Below, in pieces: positions 37,822 to 49,425 of a stretch of 64,000 bases of DNA. The DNA comes from Halopseudomonas pelagia. GTDB taxonomy: Bacteria > Pseudomonadota > Gammaproteobacteria > Pseudomonadales > Pseudomonadaceae. The DNA is taken from assembly GCF_009497895.1 (NCBI RefSeq), contig NZ_CP033116.1, positions 682,001 through 746,000 on the forward strand, in the 5' to 3' direction. The position numbers and the translations under genes were made by a program. Position 1 is the first letter of the stretch. Every line of letters begins with the position of its first letter. The notes below the pieces were generated by a model. It did no database searches and was not told the origin of the DNA. It saw only the letters and a program-made list of their open reading frames with translations.

Positions 37822-37849
37822 TTGACAGATTAGAAGGTTAGCGTAAGAT
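37822..37849 (+). promoter_or_regulatory. rRNA promoter P4
   Basis: TTGACA and TAAGAT with a 16-bp spacer, the promoter closest to 16S rRNA. Confidence 0.75.
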
Positions 37850-37885
37850 ACGCGGCCTTGGTTAAGCGGAAACGCGAACCGAAAC

Positions 37886-37896
37886 GCTCTTTAACA
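37886..37896 (+). promoter_or_regulatory. boxA antitermination site in rRNA leader
   Basis: GCTCTTTAACA, the boxA element that recruits NusB/S10 so that rRNA synthesis resists Rho. The same sequence recurs in the 16S-23S spacer. Confidence 0.85.
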
Positions 37897-37900
37897 ATGT

Positions 37901-37927
37901 GAATCAAGTAATTCGTGTGGGTGCTTG
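37901..37927 (+). other. 16S rRNA processing stem, 5' arm
   Basis: GAATCAAGTAATTCGTGTG and the next 8 bases pair with 39611-39637 after 16S. The first 19 bp match perfectly and the extension contains one G-U pair. It is the expected RNase III stem that loops out 16S rRNA. Confidence 0.85.
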
Positions 37928-38049
37928 CCTTATGGGATTGATGATCCGAAAGATTATCAGCCTAAGCAAGTTACTCTGTGAATTCACTGAGTTTTTTGTA
38001 ATAAAGCTGAGCCAAGTTTAGGGTTTTCACAAAACCCAATCAGTCTTAA

Positions 38050-39585
<1,536 letters not shown>

Positions 39586-39610
39586 ATCGATAGATCACAG
39601 ACCATTCGGT

Positions 39611-39637
39611 CAAGCACTCACACGAATTACTTGATTC
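39611..39637 (+). other. 16S rRNA processing stem, 3' arm
   Basis: CACACGAATTACTTGATTC (39619-39637) is the exact reverse complement of 37901-37919; pairing continues to 39611. Confidence 0.85.
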
Positions 39638-39742
39638 ATTAAGAAAGCGATAGGGTCTTTAGCTCTCAAGCTACAGTTCACCCGTAGCAGCTAAGTCTAG
39701 GCTTATCTGTTTCGAGCGTCCCCGGGCAATTGAGTTTGACGC

Positions 39743-39790
39743 GGTTGGTTAGAGCGCACCCCCTTGTTGTATGAGGAGTAGGGTGAGGTC
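39743..39790 (+). pseudogene. Broken tRNA-Ile-like fragment in the rRNA spacer
   Basis: GGTTGGTTAGAGCGCACCCC followed 18 bases later by GGGTGAGGTC copies the D-arm and anticodon stem of the real tRNA-Ile 83 bp downstream. The CACCC/GGGTG stem survives, but the 7-base anticodon loop is replaced by an 18-20-base insert and neither the acceptor stem nor the T-arm is present. It cannot be a functional tRNA. It looks like a partial duplication or recombination relic. Confidence 0.65.
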
Positions 39791-39825
39791 AATGACCGGA
39801 CGAGTTGAATGATGCCGAGATAATT

Positions 39826-39902
<77 letters not shown>

Positions 39903-39931
39903 ATTGTCGAGGTGTGGAAGGTCTTGAAAAA

Positions 39932-40007
39932 GGGGCCATAGCTCAGCTGGGAGAGCGCCTGCCTTGCACGCAGGAGGTCAGCGGTTCGATCCCGCTTGGC
40001 TCCACCA
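39932..40007 (+). tRNA. tRNA-Ala (TGC)
   Basis: 76 bases from GGGGCCATAGCTCAG to GGCTCCACCA, CCA encoded. Anticodon loop TTGCACG; T-loop GTTCGATCC. Second spacer tRNA of the operon. Confidence 0.97.
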
Positions 40008-40123
40008 AGACGCAGTAGGTCAGAGACGACCGAGATACCGATCGCTAGACGCCAGAGTTCATACATGAACAATCACCGGGAAGGCTCCGAGTGGATTGTT
40101 GATGTCTGGTCTTTGTGCCAGTC

Positions 40124-40134
40124 GCTCTTTAACA
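40124..40134 (+). promoter_or_regulatory. boxA antitermination site in 16S-23S spacer
   Basis: GCTCTTTAACA, identical to the leader boxA, followed by the same AATGTG. Reloads the antitermination complex before 23S. Confidence 0.85.
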
Positions 40135-40197
40135 ATGTGGGAAAGTGATAGAAATGATAGACATAACAGACGTTTCACTGCGATCTGTTATGGCTAA

Positions 40198-40235
40198 GGT
40201 AACTTGTAATCTCAACGCAAGTTCCGGATTGTCGT
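40198..40235 (+). other. 23S rRNA processing stem, 5' arm
   Basis: This 38-base stretch (starting GGTAACTTGTAATCTCAACG) is nearly complementary to 43239-43274 behind 23S. A second short match, GTGATAGAAATG at 40145-40156 with 43285-43296, extends the stem. Confidence 0.8.
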
Positions 40236-40308
40236 GAATCATGTCATACATATCGCTTTGAATAATCGGCGCTAGCTTCGGCTAACGACAGATTGTTTGG
40301 GGTTATAT

Positions 40309-43198
<2,890 letters not shown>

Positions 43199-43238
43199 AT
43201 AACACCCAAGCAATTTGGTGTGGTCATGACACCGATGA

Positions 43239-43274
43239 ACGACAATCCGAACTTGGATTGAGATTGCAGTTACC
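43239..43274 (+). other. 23S rRNA processing stem, 3' arm
   Basis: Starts ACGACAATCCGAACTTGG and pairs with the 5' arm 40198-40235, with few mismatches. Expected RNase III site for 23S release. Confidence 0.8.
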
Positions 43275-43345
43275 AAGCAACACCCATTTCTATCACCGAA
43301 CCACCCCTTTACGCCGTGTAGACTAAACCCTGCACAGCAACGAAT

Positions 43346-43464
43346 TGCTTGACGACCATAGAGCATTGGAACCACCTGATCCCATCCCGAACTCAGAAGT
43401 GAAACGATGCATCGCCGATGGTAGTGTGAGGTTTCCTCATGTGAGAGTAGGTCATCGTCAAGCG
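43346..43464 (+). rRNA. 5S ribosomal RNA
   Basis: About 119 bases from TGCTTGACGACCATAGAGC to GTCATCGTCAAGC; ends pair with each other (TGCTTGACGA/TCGTCAAGC). Internal GAACTCAGAAGTGAAACGA is the universal 5S segment. Confidence 0.97.
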
Positions 43465-43476
43465 CTTATACTGAAT

Positions 43477-43507
43477 AGCCCCGCCTGGAAACAGCGCGGG
43501 GCTTTTC
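43477..43507 (+). terminator. rRNA operon terminator
   Basis: GCCCCGC and GCGGGGC form a 7-bp GC stem with an 11-base loop followed by TTTTC. The IS66 target duplication begins 36 bp later. Confidence 0.88.
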
Positions 43508-43542
43508 TTTGCGCGGAAAAAAGTGGTCCAAGCCACTTGAGC

Positions 43543-43550
43543 CAACGACT
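43543..43550. repeat. IS66 target site duplication, left copy
   Basis: CAACGACT, identical to 46101-46108 on the far side of the element. An 8-bp duplication is the hallmark of IS66 transposition. Confidence 0.93.
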
Positions 43551-43600
43551 GTAACCGTCCGGTAATCACATCTTGAGGCTGACAACGGTACGGTCAGGAT

Positions 43601-43628
43601 AGTGTCCACTTATTCTTTAGTGGACACT
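43601..43628. repeat. Perfect hairpin before tnpA
   Basis: AGTGTCCACT and AGTGGACACT (10-bp perfect arms) around the 8-base loop TATTCTTT, ending 4 bp before the tnpA ATG. May control tnpA translation or mark a protein-binding site. Confidence 0.7.
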
Positions 43629-43632
43629 TGTC

Positions 43633-43995
43633 ATGAACACATCAAGCGTAGTCAAGCCCGCACCGAAGCGTCGCCGCTTCACGTCAGACTTCAAAGCCTC
43701 TATCGTTGCTGCTTGCCTGGAACCCGGGGTCTCCGTATCGCGCATTGCACTGGATAACCGTCTGAACGCCAACATGGTCCGCCGTTGGATCAGAGAGTCA
43801 CAGCGCAGCGATACTCGTTATTCAACACCTTCATTTGTGCCGGTAAAGCTACCAGCACCTGCCTTGTCATCCGAGACCCGCCCGCATAGTGCTATCCGTA
43901 TCGAAATACCCCACACTGGCGGCGCCGTTGTCGTTGAGTGGCCTACTGAGCAGGCACACCAATGCGCAGCCTTACTGCGTGATCTGCTGCGATGA
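43633..43995 (+). CDS. tnpA: IS66 accessory protein TnpA
   Basis: 120-residue protein with an N-terminal helix-turn-helix (RRRFTSDFKASIVAACLEPG, then VSRIALDNRLNANMVRRWIR), as in OrfA of IS66 and in IS3-type OrfA proteins. It is needed for IS66 transposition and probably binds element ends. The stop overlaps tnpB by 4 bp (ATGA). Confidence 0.93.
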   Translation: MNTSSVVKPAPKRRRFTSDFKASIVAACLEPGVSVSRIALDNRLNANMVRRWIRESQRSDTRYSTPSFVPVKLPAPALSSETRPHSAIRIEIPHTGGAVVVEWPTEQAHQCAALLRDLLR

Positions 43996-44327
43996 TCCGT
44001 ATCGACGAAATCTGGTTGGCAACCGAGCCGCTGGATATGCGTGCCGGCCCGGATAAAGCCCTAGCACGCGTTATTGCTGTCTTCGGGGCGGCCAGACCGC
44101 ACTGTGCTTATCTGTTTGCCAACAACCGCGGTAATCGGATGAAGGTCCTGGTGCATGATGGTCTGGGTATCTGGTTGTGTGCCCGACGTCTGAACCGGGG
44201 CAAGTTTCACTGGGCCGACACCTGGCGCGGTGACCGGGTAAACCTGACCAATGAACAGCTCATGGCACTGGCTCAAGGACTGCCTTGGCAGCGTATCGGT
44301 GACGCCGGCATCATCTCGGTACTTTAA
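43992..44327 (+). CDS. tnpB: IS66 accessory protein TnpB (IS66 Orf2 family)
   Basis: 111-residue member of the IS66 Orf2-like family. Signature stretches: DMRAGPDKALARVIAVFGAA, YLFANNRGNRMKVLVHDGLG, and WLCARRLNRGKFHW. Translationally coupled to tnpA by a 4-bp overlap. Its exact role in transposition is unknown, but it is required in the family. Confidence 0.95.
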   Translation: MIRIDEIWLATEPLDMRAGPDKALARVIAVFGAARPHCAYLFANNRGNRMKVLVHDGLGIWLCARRLNRGKFHWADTWRGDRVNLTNEQLMALAQGLPWQRIGDAGIISVL

Positions 44328-44365
44328 GCATAGCCTGCTGCCAAGCGCCATAACCCGAAGGGTGT

Positions 44366-45943
44366 ATGCACAGCCAGCTGCGGGTTGGGCATACTACCTC
44401 CATGACCCAGCAGCCCGACCTCAATCAGCTATCTGCCGAACAACTCCGCACTCTGGCGGCCGAGTTGATGGCCTCTCTGGCGGCTAAGGATCGGGCGCTG
44501 ACGCACAGTACTGCGCTGAATGACAAACTGACTCACGAACTCGCGATCCTCAAGCGCCACAAGTATGCCCGGCGCAGTGAACAGTTCTCTGTGATGCAAG
44601 GCTTATTGCTGGACGAGCTGGTCGACAGCGACCTGGCTGCTATCGAGGTCGAGCTGGAACAGGCAAAGGCAACTACCGAACCAGCGCCCAAAGCCAAGCA
44701 GCAACCCAAGCGCGGAGCCTTACCGACGGAGCTGCCACGCACCTTGATCCGCCACGAGCCCGACAATACCCAATGTCGCTGTGGCTGCCAGCTCACGCGT
44801 ATCGGCGAAGACATCAGTGAGAAACTGGACTATGTACCGGGCGTGTTCAGTGTCGAGCGGCATATCCGTGGCAAGTGGGCCTGCACCAAGTGCGAAACCC
44901 TGATCCAGGCGCCCGTTCCTGCGCAGGTTATCGATAAGGGCATCCCGACCGCTGGCCTGCTGGCTCAGGTACTGGTCGCCAAGTATGCCGATCATCTACC
45001 GCTGTACCGTCAGGAACGTATCTTCGGTCGAGCAGGCCTGGAAATCGCACGCTCTACCTTGGCCGAATGGGTCGGTACCTGCGGCGTTCAGTTGCAGCCG
45101 CTGGTGGATGCGCTACGGCATGAACTACTCCAGCATCCGGTGCTGCATGCTGATGAAACACCGGTCAGCATGTTGGCCCCAGGCAAGAAGAAAACCCATA
45201 AGGCCTACGTCTGGGCTTACTGCACGACACCCTTCGCCGAACTGAAAGCCACTGTCTATGACTTCGCTCCAAGTCGCGCGGGTGAACATGCCCGCAACTT
45301 CCTCGATGACTGGCAAGGAAAATTGGTGTGCGATGACTACGCGGGCTATAAAGCCGGGTTCGGTAAGGGCATCGTGGAAATCGGCTGCATGGCGCATGCA
45401 CGCCGCAAGTTCTATGACTTACACCAGGCTAACCAGAGCACCTTGGCTGCACAGGCACTTGAGTATATCGGTAAGCTCTACGAAATTGAGCGAAACACCA
45501 AGGACGAGCCACCCGATAGACGACAGGCGATCAGGGCCGCCAGAGCCCGGCCACTGGCGGATGCCTTGCATCACTGGATGATTGCACAACGGACCAAAGT
45601 GCCGGACGGTTCGGGTACGGCACGAGCACTGGATTACAGCCTGAAACGCTGGGCTGCGCTGACGCGCTACCTGGACGATGGCCGTGTGCCTATCGACAAC
45701 AACCGAGTGGAAAACCAGATCCGACCCTGGGCGCTGGGACGTTCGAACTGGTTGTTCGCCGGCTCGCTGCGCAGTGGTCGGCGCGCCGCCGCGGTGATGA
45801 GCCTGATCCAATCAGCCAAGCTGAATGGTCATGACCCGTATGCGTATCTGAAGGATGTGCTGACCAGGCTACCAACACAGCGAGCGAGCCAGATTAGTCA
45901 GTTACTGCCGCATCAGTGGGAACCATCAAAAGCGGGTCAGTAA
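44366..45943 (+). CDS. tnpC: IS66 family transposase TnpC
   Basis: DDE transposase of 525 residues. The frame opens at 44366; an ATG at 44402 (MTQQPDLNQLSAEQLRTLAA) is the more usual IS66 start. An N-terminal coiled coil is followed by a zinc-binding part (CRCGCQLTRIGEDI ... CTKCETL), then the catalytic core: first Asp in HADETPVSML, second in CDDYAGYKAGFG, Glu in NNRVENQIRPWALGRSNWLF. All three catalytic residues are kept, so the enzyme may be active. Confidence 0.96.
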   Translation: MHSQLRVGHTTSMTQQPDLNQLSAEQLRTLAAELMASLAAKDRALTHSTALNDKLTHELAILKRHKYARRSEQFSVMQGLLLDELVDSDLAAIEVELEQAKATTEPAPKAKQQPKRGALPTELPRTLIRHEPDNTQCRCGCQLTRIGEDISEKLDYVPGVFSVERHIRGKWACTKCETLIQAPVPAQVIDKGIPTAGLLAQVLVAKYADHLPLYRQERIFGRAGLEIARSTLAEWVGTCGVQLQPLVDALRHELLQHPVLHADETPVSMLAPGKKKTHKAYVWAYCTTPFAELKATVYDFAPSRAGEHARNFLDDWQGKLVCDDYAGYKAGFGKGIVEIGCMAHARRKFYDLHQANQSTLAAQALEYIGKLYEIERNTKDEPPDRRQAIRAARARPLADALHHWMIAQRTKVPDGSGTARALDYSLKRWAALTRYLDDGRVPIDNNRVENQIRPWALGRSNWLFAGSLRSGRRAAAVMSLIQSAKLNGHDPYAYLKDVLTRLPTQRASQISQLLPHQWEPSKAGQ

Positions 45944-45950
45944 TCGCCGC

Positions 45951-46074
45951 GGTGTATCACCCAAAACGGCTACCCCGTAATAGTCTCGCACTGATTTATA
46001 AGCGTGCAGAGGGTGATACAAGAAAAGCGTTCAGCATGTGATACAGCGACCCGTTAAGAGGGTGATACAGGCGC
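45951..46074. repeat. GTGATACA-type repeats at the IS66 right end
   Basis: Between tnpC and the right terminal repeat, GTGATACA occurs as direct copies near 46013, 46038 and 46062 (two within GAGGGTGATACA) and once inverted in GTGTATCACCC near 45951. Subterminal repeats of this kind often bind transposase. Confidence 0.65.
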
Positions 46075-46100
46075 GCAAGGTGACTTCGCCGGACGCTTAC

Positions 46101-46108
46101 CAACGACT
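46101..46108. repeat. IS66 target site duplication, right copy
   Basis: CAACGACT, identical to 43543-43550. Removing one copy and the element rejoins rRNA downstream sequence to the region ahead of birA. Confidence 0.93.
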
Positions 46109-46142
46109 ACCCTGTATTCAACCCCCTTGTCCCGGCCATACC

Positions 46143-46253
46143 CGTCATTCCCGCGTAGGCGGGAATCCAGTCGGACCTGGACTCTTGCACCTTGATCGCA
46201 AGCAGAGCGCTCTCTACCGCTGCGCTTGGATTCCCGCCTGCGCGGGAATGACG
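46143..46253. repeat. Inverted pair of REP-like elements
   Basis: CGTCATTCCCGCGTAGGCG (from 46143, continuing GGAATCCAG) and its near-complement at 46228-46253 (ending CGCGGGAATGACG) flank about 57 bp. Each is itself a hairpin. This is the widespread proteobacterial extragenic palindrome, in paired form. The 404-bp gap 46109-46512 holds this pair and the heptamer run at 46411; I see no gene in it. Confidence 0.85.
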
Positions 46254-46410
46254 AGGTGGGTTGCAATGGCATGGTGGAGGGGGGGCAGAGGTGTAGCGAC
46301 TAACGCACAAGCCGAGGGCGATGCGTACAGCCGTTCGCGTAACCAGATCACTCATTACCAGCACAAAACCGCCAACAAAGGCTTGACGTCCTCATCACGC
46401 CCCCGCACCG

Positions 46411-46436
46411 GCTTCCAGCTTCCAGCTTCCAGCTTT
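46411..46436. repeat. Tandem AGCTTCC heptamers
   Basis: About three and a half copies of AGCTTCC, about 75 bp ahead of birA. Related in form to the AGCTTCA heptamers at 15729-15752. Confidence 0.75.
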
Positions 46437-46512
46437 AAAACCACATTCCCCATTCATTCTGCTTCGCCACAGCGTTATCATGCGTCTTTGATAATTATGG
46501 TTCCGTTTGCAC

Positions 46513-47493
46513 ATGCTTAGTACCCTGCTTTCAATGATGTCTGATGGGCAATTCCATTCTGGTGAAAAGCTGGGAGAGTCGCTGGGCGTGAGTCGCGCTG
46601 CAGTATGGAAGTCGCTGTCTCGGTTGGAGAAAGAGGGTTTCCCTATTCAGCGCGTACGTGGCAAGGGTTACCGTATTCCCAAAGGCGCGGTGTTGTTTGA
46701 TCTGGATGCAATACAGCAACATCTGCCGACTGATATTGCGAACCACTGGCAGTGGCACCTGTACCCGTCTATTGATTCGACCAATGCCGAGGCGCAGCGC
46801 CTGATGGCTAGCGCCAGCGGCCATCAACCGCTGGTGTGCATCGCTGAGCAGCAAAGCGCCGGGCGGGGCCGTCGCGGCCGTGCCTGGGTAAGCCCTTATG
46901 GCCAGAATATTTACATGACCCTGGTAGAGCCCTTCAACAATGGTGCCCAGGGCCTGGAGGGGCTGAGCCTGATTGTCGGTATAGTGCTGGCTGACACGCT
47001 GGAAAGCTGTGGTTACCCTCAGGTCCGTTTGAAGTGGCCGAACGATCTGCTGCTCGAGAATAGGAAGTTGGCAGGTATCCTGATCGAAATCGCCGGTGAT
47101 CTGACCTCTGATTGTGTTGCTGTCATCGGTGTAGGAATCAACGTGTTGATGCGAGCTGAAGCTGGGGCGCAGATTGATCAGGCGTGGACCTCCTTGTTGC
47201 AGGCATCAGGTCGGGGCGAGCTGGACAGGAACAAGTTGGTTGCCACTTTTGCGCAAAAGTTGCTTCTAGCTATGCGCGGATTCAGGCGCTCAGGTTTTCA
47301 GGTATTCATTCCTGAATGGGAAAAACGCGACGCCTGGCTTGGTCAGTCAGTCAGTGTGGTATCCGGGGCGAACGTCCTGAACGGCGTTCATCTGGGCATC
47401 AGTGAGCGTGGCGCCCTCAGATTGCAGACCGCTGAGGGTGAGATACTGGTCAGTGGTGGTGAAGTCAGTCTGAGGGTCAATAATGCTCCTTGA
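46513..47493 (+). CDS. birA: BirA, biotin-protein ligase and biotin operon repressor
   Basis: Bifunctional protein of 326 residues that attaches biotin to carboxylases and represses biotin genes. The ATG at 46513 (MLSTLLSMMSDGQFHSGEKL) fits the family; a TTG two codons earlier is possible. The N-terminal winged helix (GEKLGESLGVSRAAVWKSLS) is complete, followed by the ligase domain with GRGRRGRAWVSP and KWPNDLLLENRKLAGILIE, and a C-terminal SH3-like domain. It overlaps coaX by 11 bp. Confidence 0.96.
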   Translation: MLSTLLSMMSDGQFHSGEKLGESLGVSRAAVWKSLSRLEKEGFPIQRVRGKGYRIPKGAVLFDLDAIQQHLPTDIANHWQWHLYPSIDSTNAEAQRLMASASGHQPLVCIAEQQSAGRGRRGRAWVSPYGQNIYMTLVEPFNNGAQGLEGLSLIVGIVLADTLESCGYPQVRLKWPNDLLLENRKLAGILIEIAGDLTSDCVAVIGVGINVLMRAEAGAQIDQAWTSLLQASGRGELDRNKLVATFAQKLLLAMRGFRRSGFQVFIPEWEKRDAWLGQSVSVVSGANVLNGVHLGISERGALRLQTAEGEILVSGGEVSLRVNNAP

Positions 47494-48232
47494 GCTCGAT
47501 TGTGGAAATACGCTGATCAAGTGGCGGCTGCTGGACAGGGAAGGTCGCGTGCGCGATCGTGACATGGCGCCCGACCTGGTTGAGCTGCAGCTATTGCTGG
47601 GCGGTCAGGAGCGCGAAATAAGCGCGTGCCGGCTGGTAAGCGTACGCTCTGCGGATGAAACCCAGGTGGTGATGGATCAGCTGACCAGTTGGCTGAAGCT
47701 GCACCCTGTGTTAGCCCGGACCAGCATGCACCTGGCTGGCGTCACCAACGGCTATACCGATCATACCAAGCTGGGAATGGATCGCTGGCTGGCGGTTGCG
47801 GCCGCTTATGCAAGATACCAGCGCGCCTGTGTAGTGATTGATCTTGGTACTGCAATCACTGTCGACTTCGTTCAGAAGGACGGTCAGCACCTGGGTGGCT
47901 ACATCGCACCGGGTAGCAAGCTGCTGCGCACTGGACTCAAACGCCACACCCGATTGATCCGCTATGACGAGAATCTGTTGGGTGATCTGCTGCTGCCGTC
48001 GCCAGGGAGTAATACGGCAGAGGCGGTGGAGTTTGGATGCGATCTGATGCTTGCGGGTTTTGTTCGAGAGCAGTATCGGATAGCTCACCAACTGCTCGGT
48101 GACGATATGCTGGTCATTCTAACCGGCGGAGATGCCGAGCGCATGGCAGAGGCGCTCCCAGGGGAGTGTCAGGTAATCAATGACCTGGTGTTTGACGGCC
48201 TTGCTCTCGCCTGCCCAGTGGAGGTGGAGTGA
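47483..48232 (+). CDS. coaX: Type III pantothenate kinase CoaX
   Basis: First step of coenzyme A synthesis, ATP-dependent phosphorylation of pantothenate. 249 residues. Motifs: LLELDCGNTLIKWRL (phosphate loop), GMDRWLAVAAAYARY, VIDLGTAITVDFV and GGYIAPGSKLLRTGL, then ILTGGDAERM. This form is not feedback-inhibited by CoA. It overlaps birA and the next gene, forming a three-gene unit. Confidence 0.96.
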   Translation: MLLELDCGNTLIKWRLLDREGRVRDRDMAPDLVELQLLLGGQEREISACRLVSVRSADETQVVMDQLTSWLKLHPVLARTSMHLAGVTNGYTDHTKLGMDRWLAVAAAYARYQRACVVIDLGTAITVDFVQKDGQHLGGYIAPGSKLLRTGLKRHTRLIRYDENLLGDLLLPSPGSNTAEAVEFGCDLMLAGFVREQYRIAHQLLGDDMLVILTGGDAERMAEALPGECQVINDLVFDGLALACPVEVE

Positions 48233-48906
48233 TGCGCTTTTTATTCCTGTTTCTGCTGTTGCTCAACATTCTCTACGGACTATGGCAGCTGCAGGACGGC
48301 AATGCCGATGAGTCTTTATATCAGGCTGCCGATCAAGCTCTGGAGCAACTGCCTGTCGCCGAGGTGACGATGGAGGAGCCTGAGTCTGAGGTTGAAGCGA
48401 CTCCCTCTATAGAAGGGCGTCAGCCGTCGACAGTTCTCTGCGTCAATCTGGGCGTATTCAATGTCAGGCCTGAAGCTGAACAGTTGCGTCAGAGGTTGCT
48501 GGCTTTGTCTATAGAGTCCGAAGTCATCAGTCGCGAAGTTCCAGGTAGCCAGGATTATTGGTTAGTGATGCCTGTGCAGGGCGGCCAGGTTGAAGCCTTG
48601 CAGCGTCTCAGTACTTTGCAGAGCGAAGGCATCGACAGCTTCATCATTACCCAGGGAGCTCTCGCCAATGACATCTCCTTGGGGGTGTTCCGGCGCGAGG
48701 ACTATGCGCTGGCCCGCCAGGATCAGCTTGAGGCCATGGGTCACTCAGTCAGGGTTGAAAGGCAGGAAAGTGTGAGCAGTGAATATCTGGTGCAAGTCGA
48801 CAGCGCGGCTCGCCGTCTGGTTGATCAATCCTTATTGGCCGGGCTGCGGAAAAGCTTTCCGGCGTTACAGCATCAGTTCCTTCCTTGTAAATCGATTGCG
48901 GACTGA
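48229..48906 (+). CDS. SPOR domain protein downstream of coaX
   Basis: 225-residue protein with an N-terminal membrane helix (FLFLFLLLLNILYGLWQLQ) and a C-terminal SPOR-like region containing LCVNLGVFNVRPEAEQLRQR and YWLVMPVQGG. Probably envelope-associated and peptidoglycan-binding. Overlaps coaX by 4 bp; the birA-coaX-SPOR order is typical of pseudomonads. The function is not known. Confidence 0.82.
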   Translation: MMRFLFLFLLLLNILYGLWQLQDGNADESLYQAADQALEQLPVAEVTMEEPESEVEATPSIEGRQPSTVLCVNLGVFNVRPEAEQLRQRLLALSIESEVISREVPGSQDYWLVMPVQGGQVEALQRLSTLQSEGIDSFIITQGALANDISLGVFRREDYALARQDQLEAMGHSVRVERQESVSSEYLVQVDSAARRLVDQSLLAGLRKSFPALQHQFLPCKSIAD

Positions 48907-49014
48907 GCGGCCATCGCCTATCATATGCGCCGCTCTGAATGGTGGCGTTTCCTTGAATCTCCGTCAGAATGAGCGTTATCAGCACACAAGTAGCGGTTTT
49001 TACTAATAAATGTG

Positions 49015-49043
49015 TTGACAGTGCGGCGCCAAGTGAAGAAAAT
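49015..49043 (+). promoter_or_regulatory. Promoter of the tRNA-Tyr-Gly-Thr-tuf unit
   Basis: TTGACA, 17 bp, GAAAAT, placed 14 bp ahead of tRNA-Tyr. The -35 is perfect and the -10 has four of six consensus bases. Confidence 0.6.
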
Positions 49044-49056
49044 GGCGCCCTCTTAC

Positions 49057-49141
<85 letters not shown>

Positions 49142-49164
49142 GATTTAGCAATAGCCAGAGCTCG

Positions 49165-49238
49165 GCGGGTATAGTTCAACGGTAGAACCTCAGCCTTCCA
49201 AGCTGATGGTGCGGGTTCGATTCCCGCTACCCGCTCCA
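49165..49238 (+). tRNA. tRNA-Gly (TCC)
   Basis: 74 bases from GCGGGTATAGTTCAACGG to ACCCGCTCCA, CCA encoded. Anticodon loop CTTCCAA; T-arm GTTCGATTC. Confidence 0.97.
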
Positions 49239-49264
49239 ATTCTGGCTGAGCAAAAAGTGTATAA

Positions 49265-49340
49265 GCTCATGTAGCTCAGCTGGTAGAGCACACCCTTGGT
49301 AAGGGTGAGGTCAGCGGTTCAATTCCGCTCATGAGCTCCA
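49265..49340 (+). tRNA. tRNA-Thr (GGT)
   Basis: 76 bases from GCTCATGTAGCTCAGC to CATGAGCTCCA, CCA encoded. Anticodon loop TTGGTAA; T-arm GTTCAATTC. Confidence 0.97.
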
Positions 49341-49347
49341 GTATAGA

Positions 49348-49377
49348 GGCAGATATGCAGATATCTGCCTTTTGTTT
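49348..49377 (+). terminator. Hairpin with T-run between tRNA-Thr and tuf
   Basis: GGCAGATA and TATCTGCC form an 8-bp stem around TGCAGA, followed by TTTTGTTT. Probably a partial terminator or processing site separating tRNAs from tuf mRNA. Confidence 0.65.
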
Positions 49378-49425
49378 AATGGTCGCGTGACTCGCGCATT
49401 GCACTCACGAAGAGGGGATCTCTCG

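Larger units (their letters stand above)
43551..46100 (+). mobile_element. Complete IS66-family insertion sequence, 2550 bp
   Basis: The left end starts GTAACCGTCCGGTAATC; the right end read inward is GTAAGCGTCCGGCGAAG, so the terminal inverted repeats share GTAA-CGTCCGG. The element carries intact tnpA, tnpB and tnpC and is bracketed by the perfect 8-bp duplication CAACGACT. It inserted just behind the rRNA terminator without damaging a gene. Intact frames and duplication suggest a recent, possibly active copy. Confidence 0.94.

Noticed and set aside
45968..45980. IS66 right end at 45973 (GTAGCCG)
   Set aside because: The flanking 8 bases do not match the left flank, while the end at 46100 gives a perfect duplication.
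45951..46074. Separate IS21-family relic to the right of tnpC
   Set aside because: The GTAAGCGTCCGG terminal repeat and the matching 8-bp duplication at 46101 place this stretch inside the IS66 element, so a separate element is not needed.
46038..46520. 160-residue frame between the IS66 element and birA
   Set aside because: It translates the IS end, the REP pair (giving RVGGNP and WIPACAGMT, well-known artefact peptides) and the heptamers.
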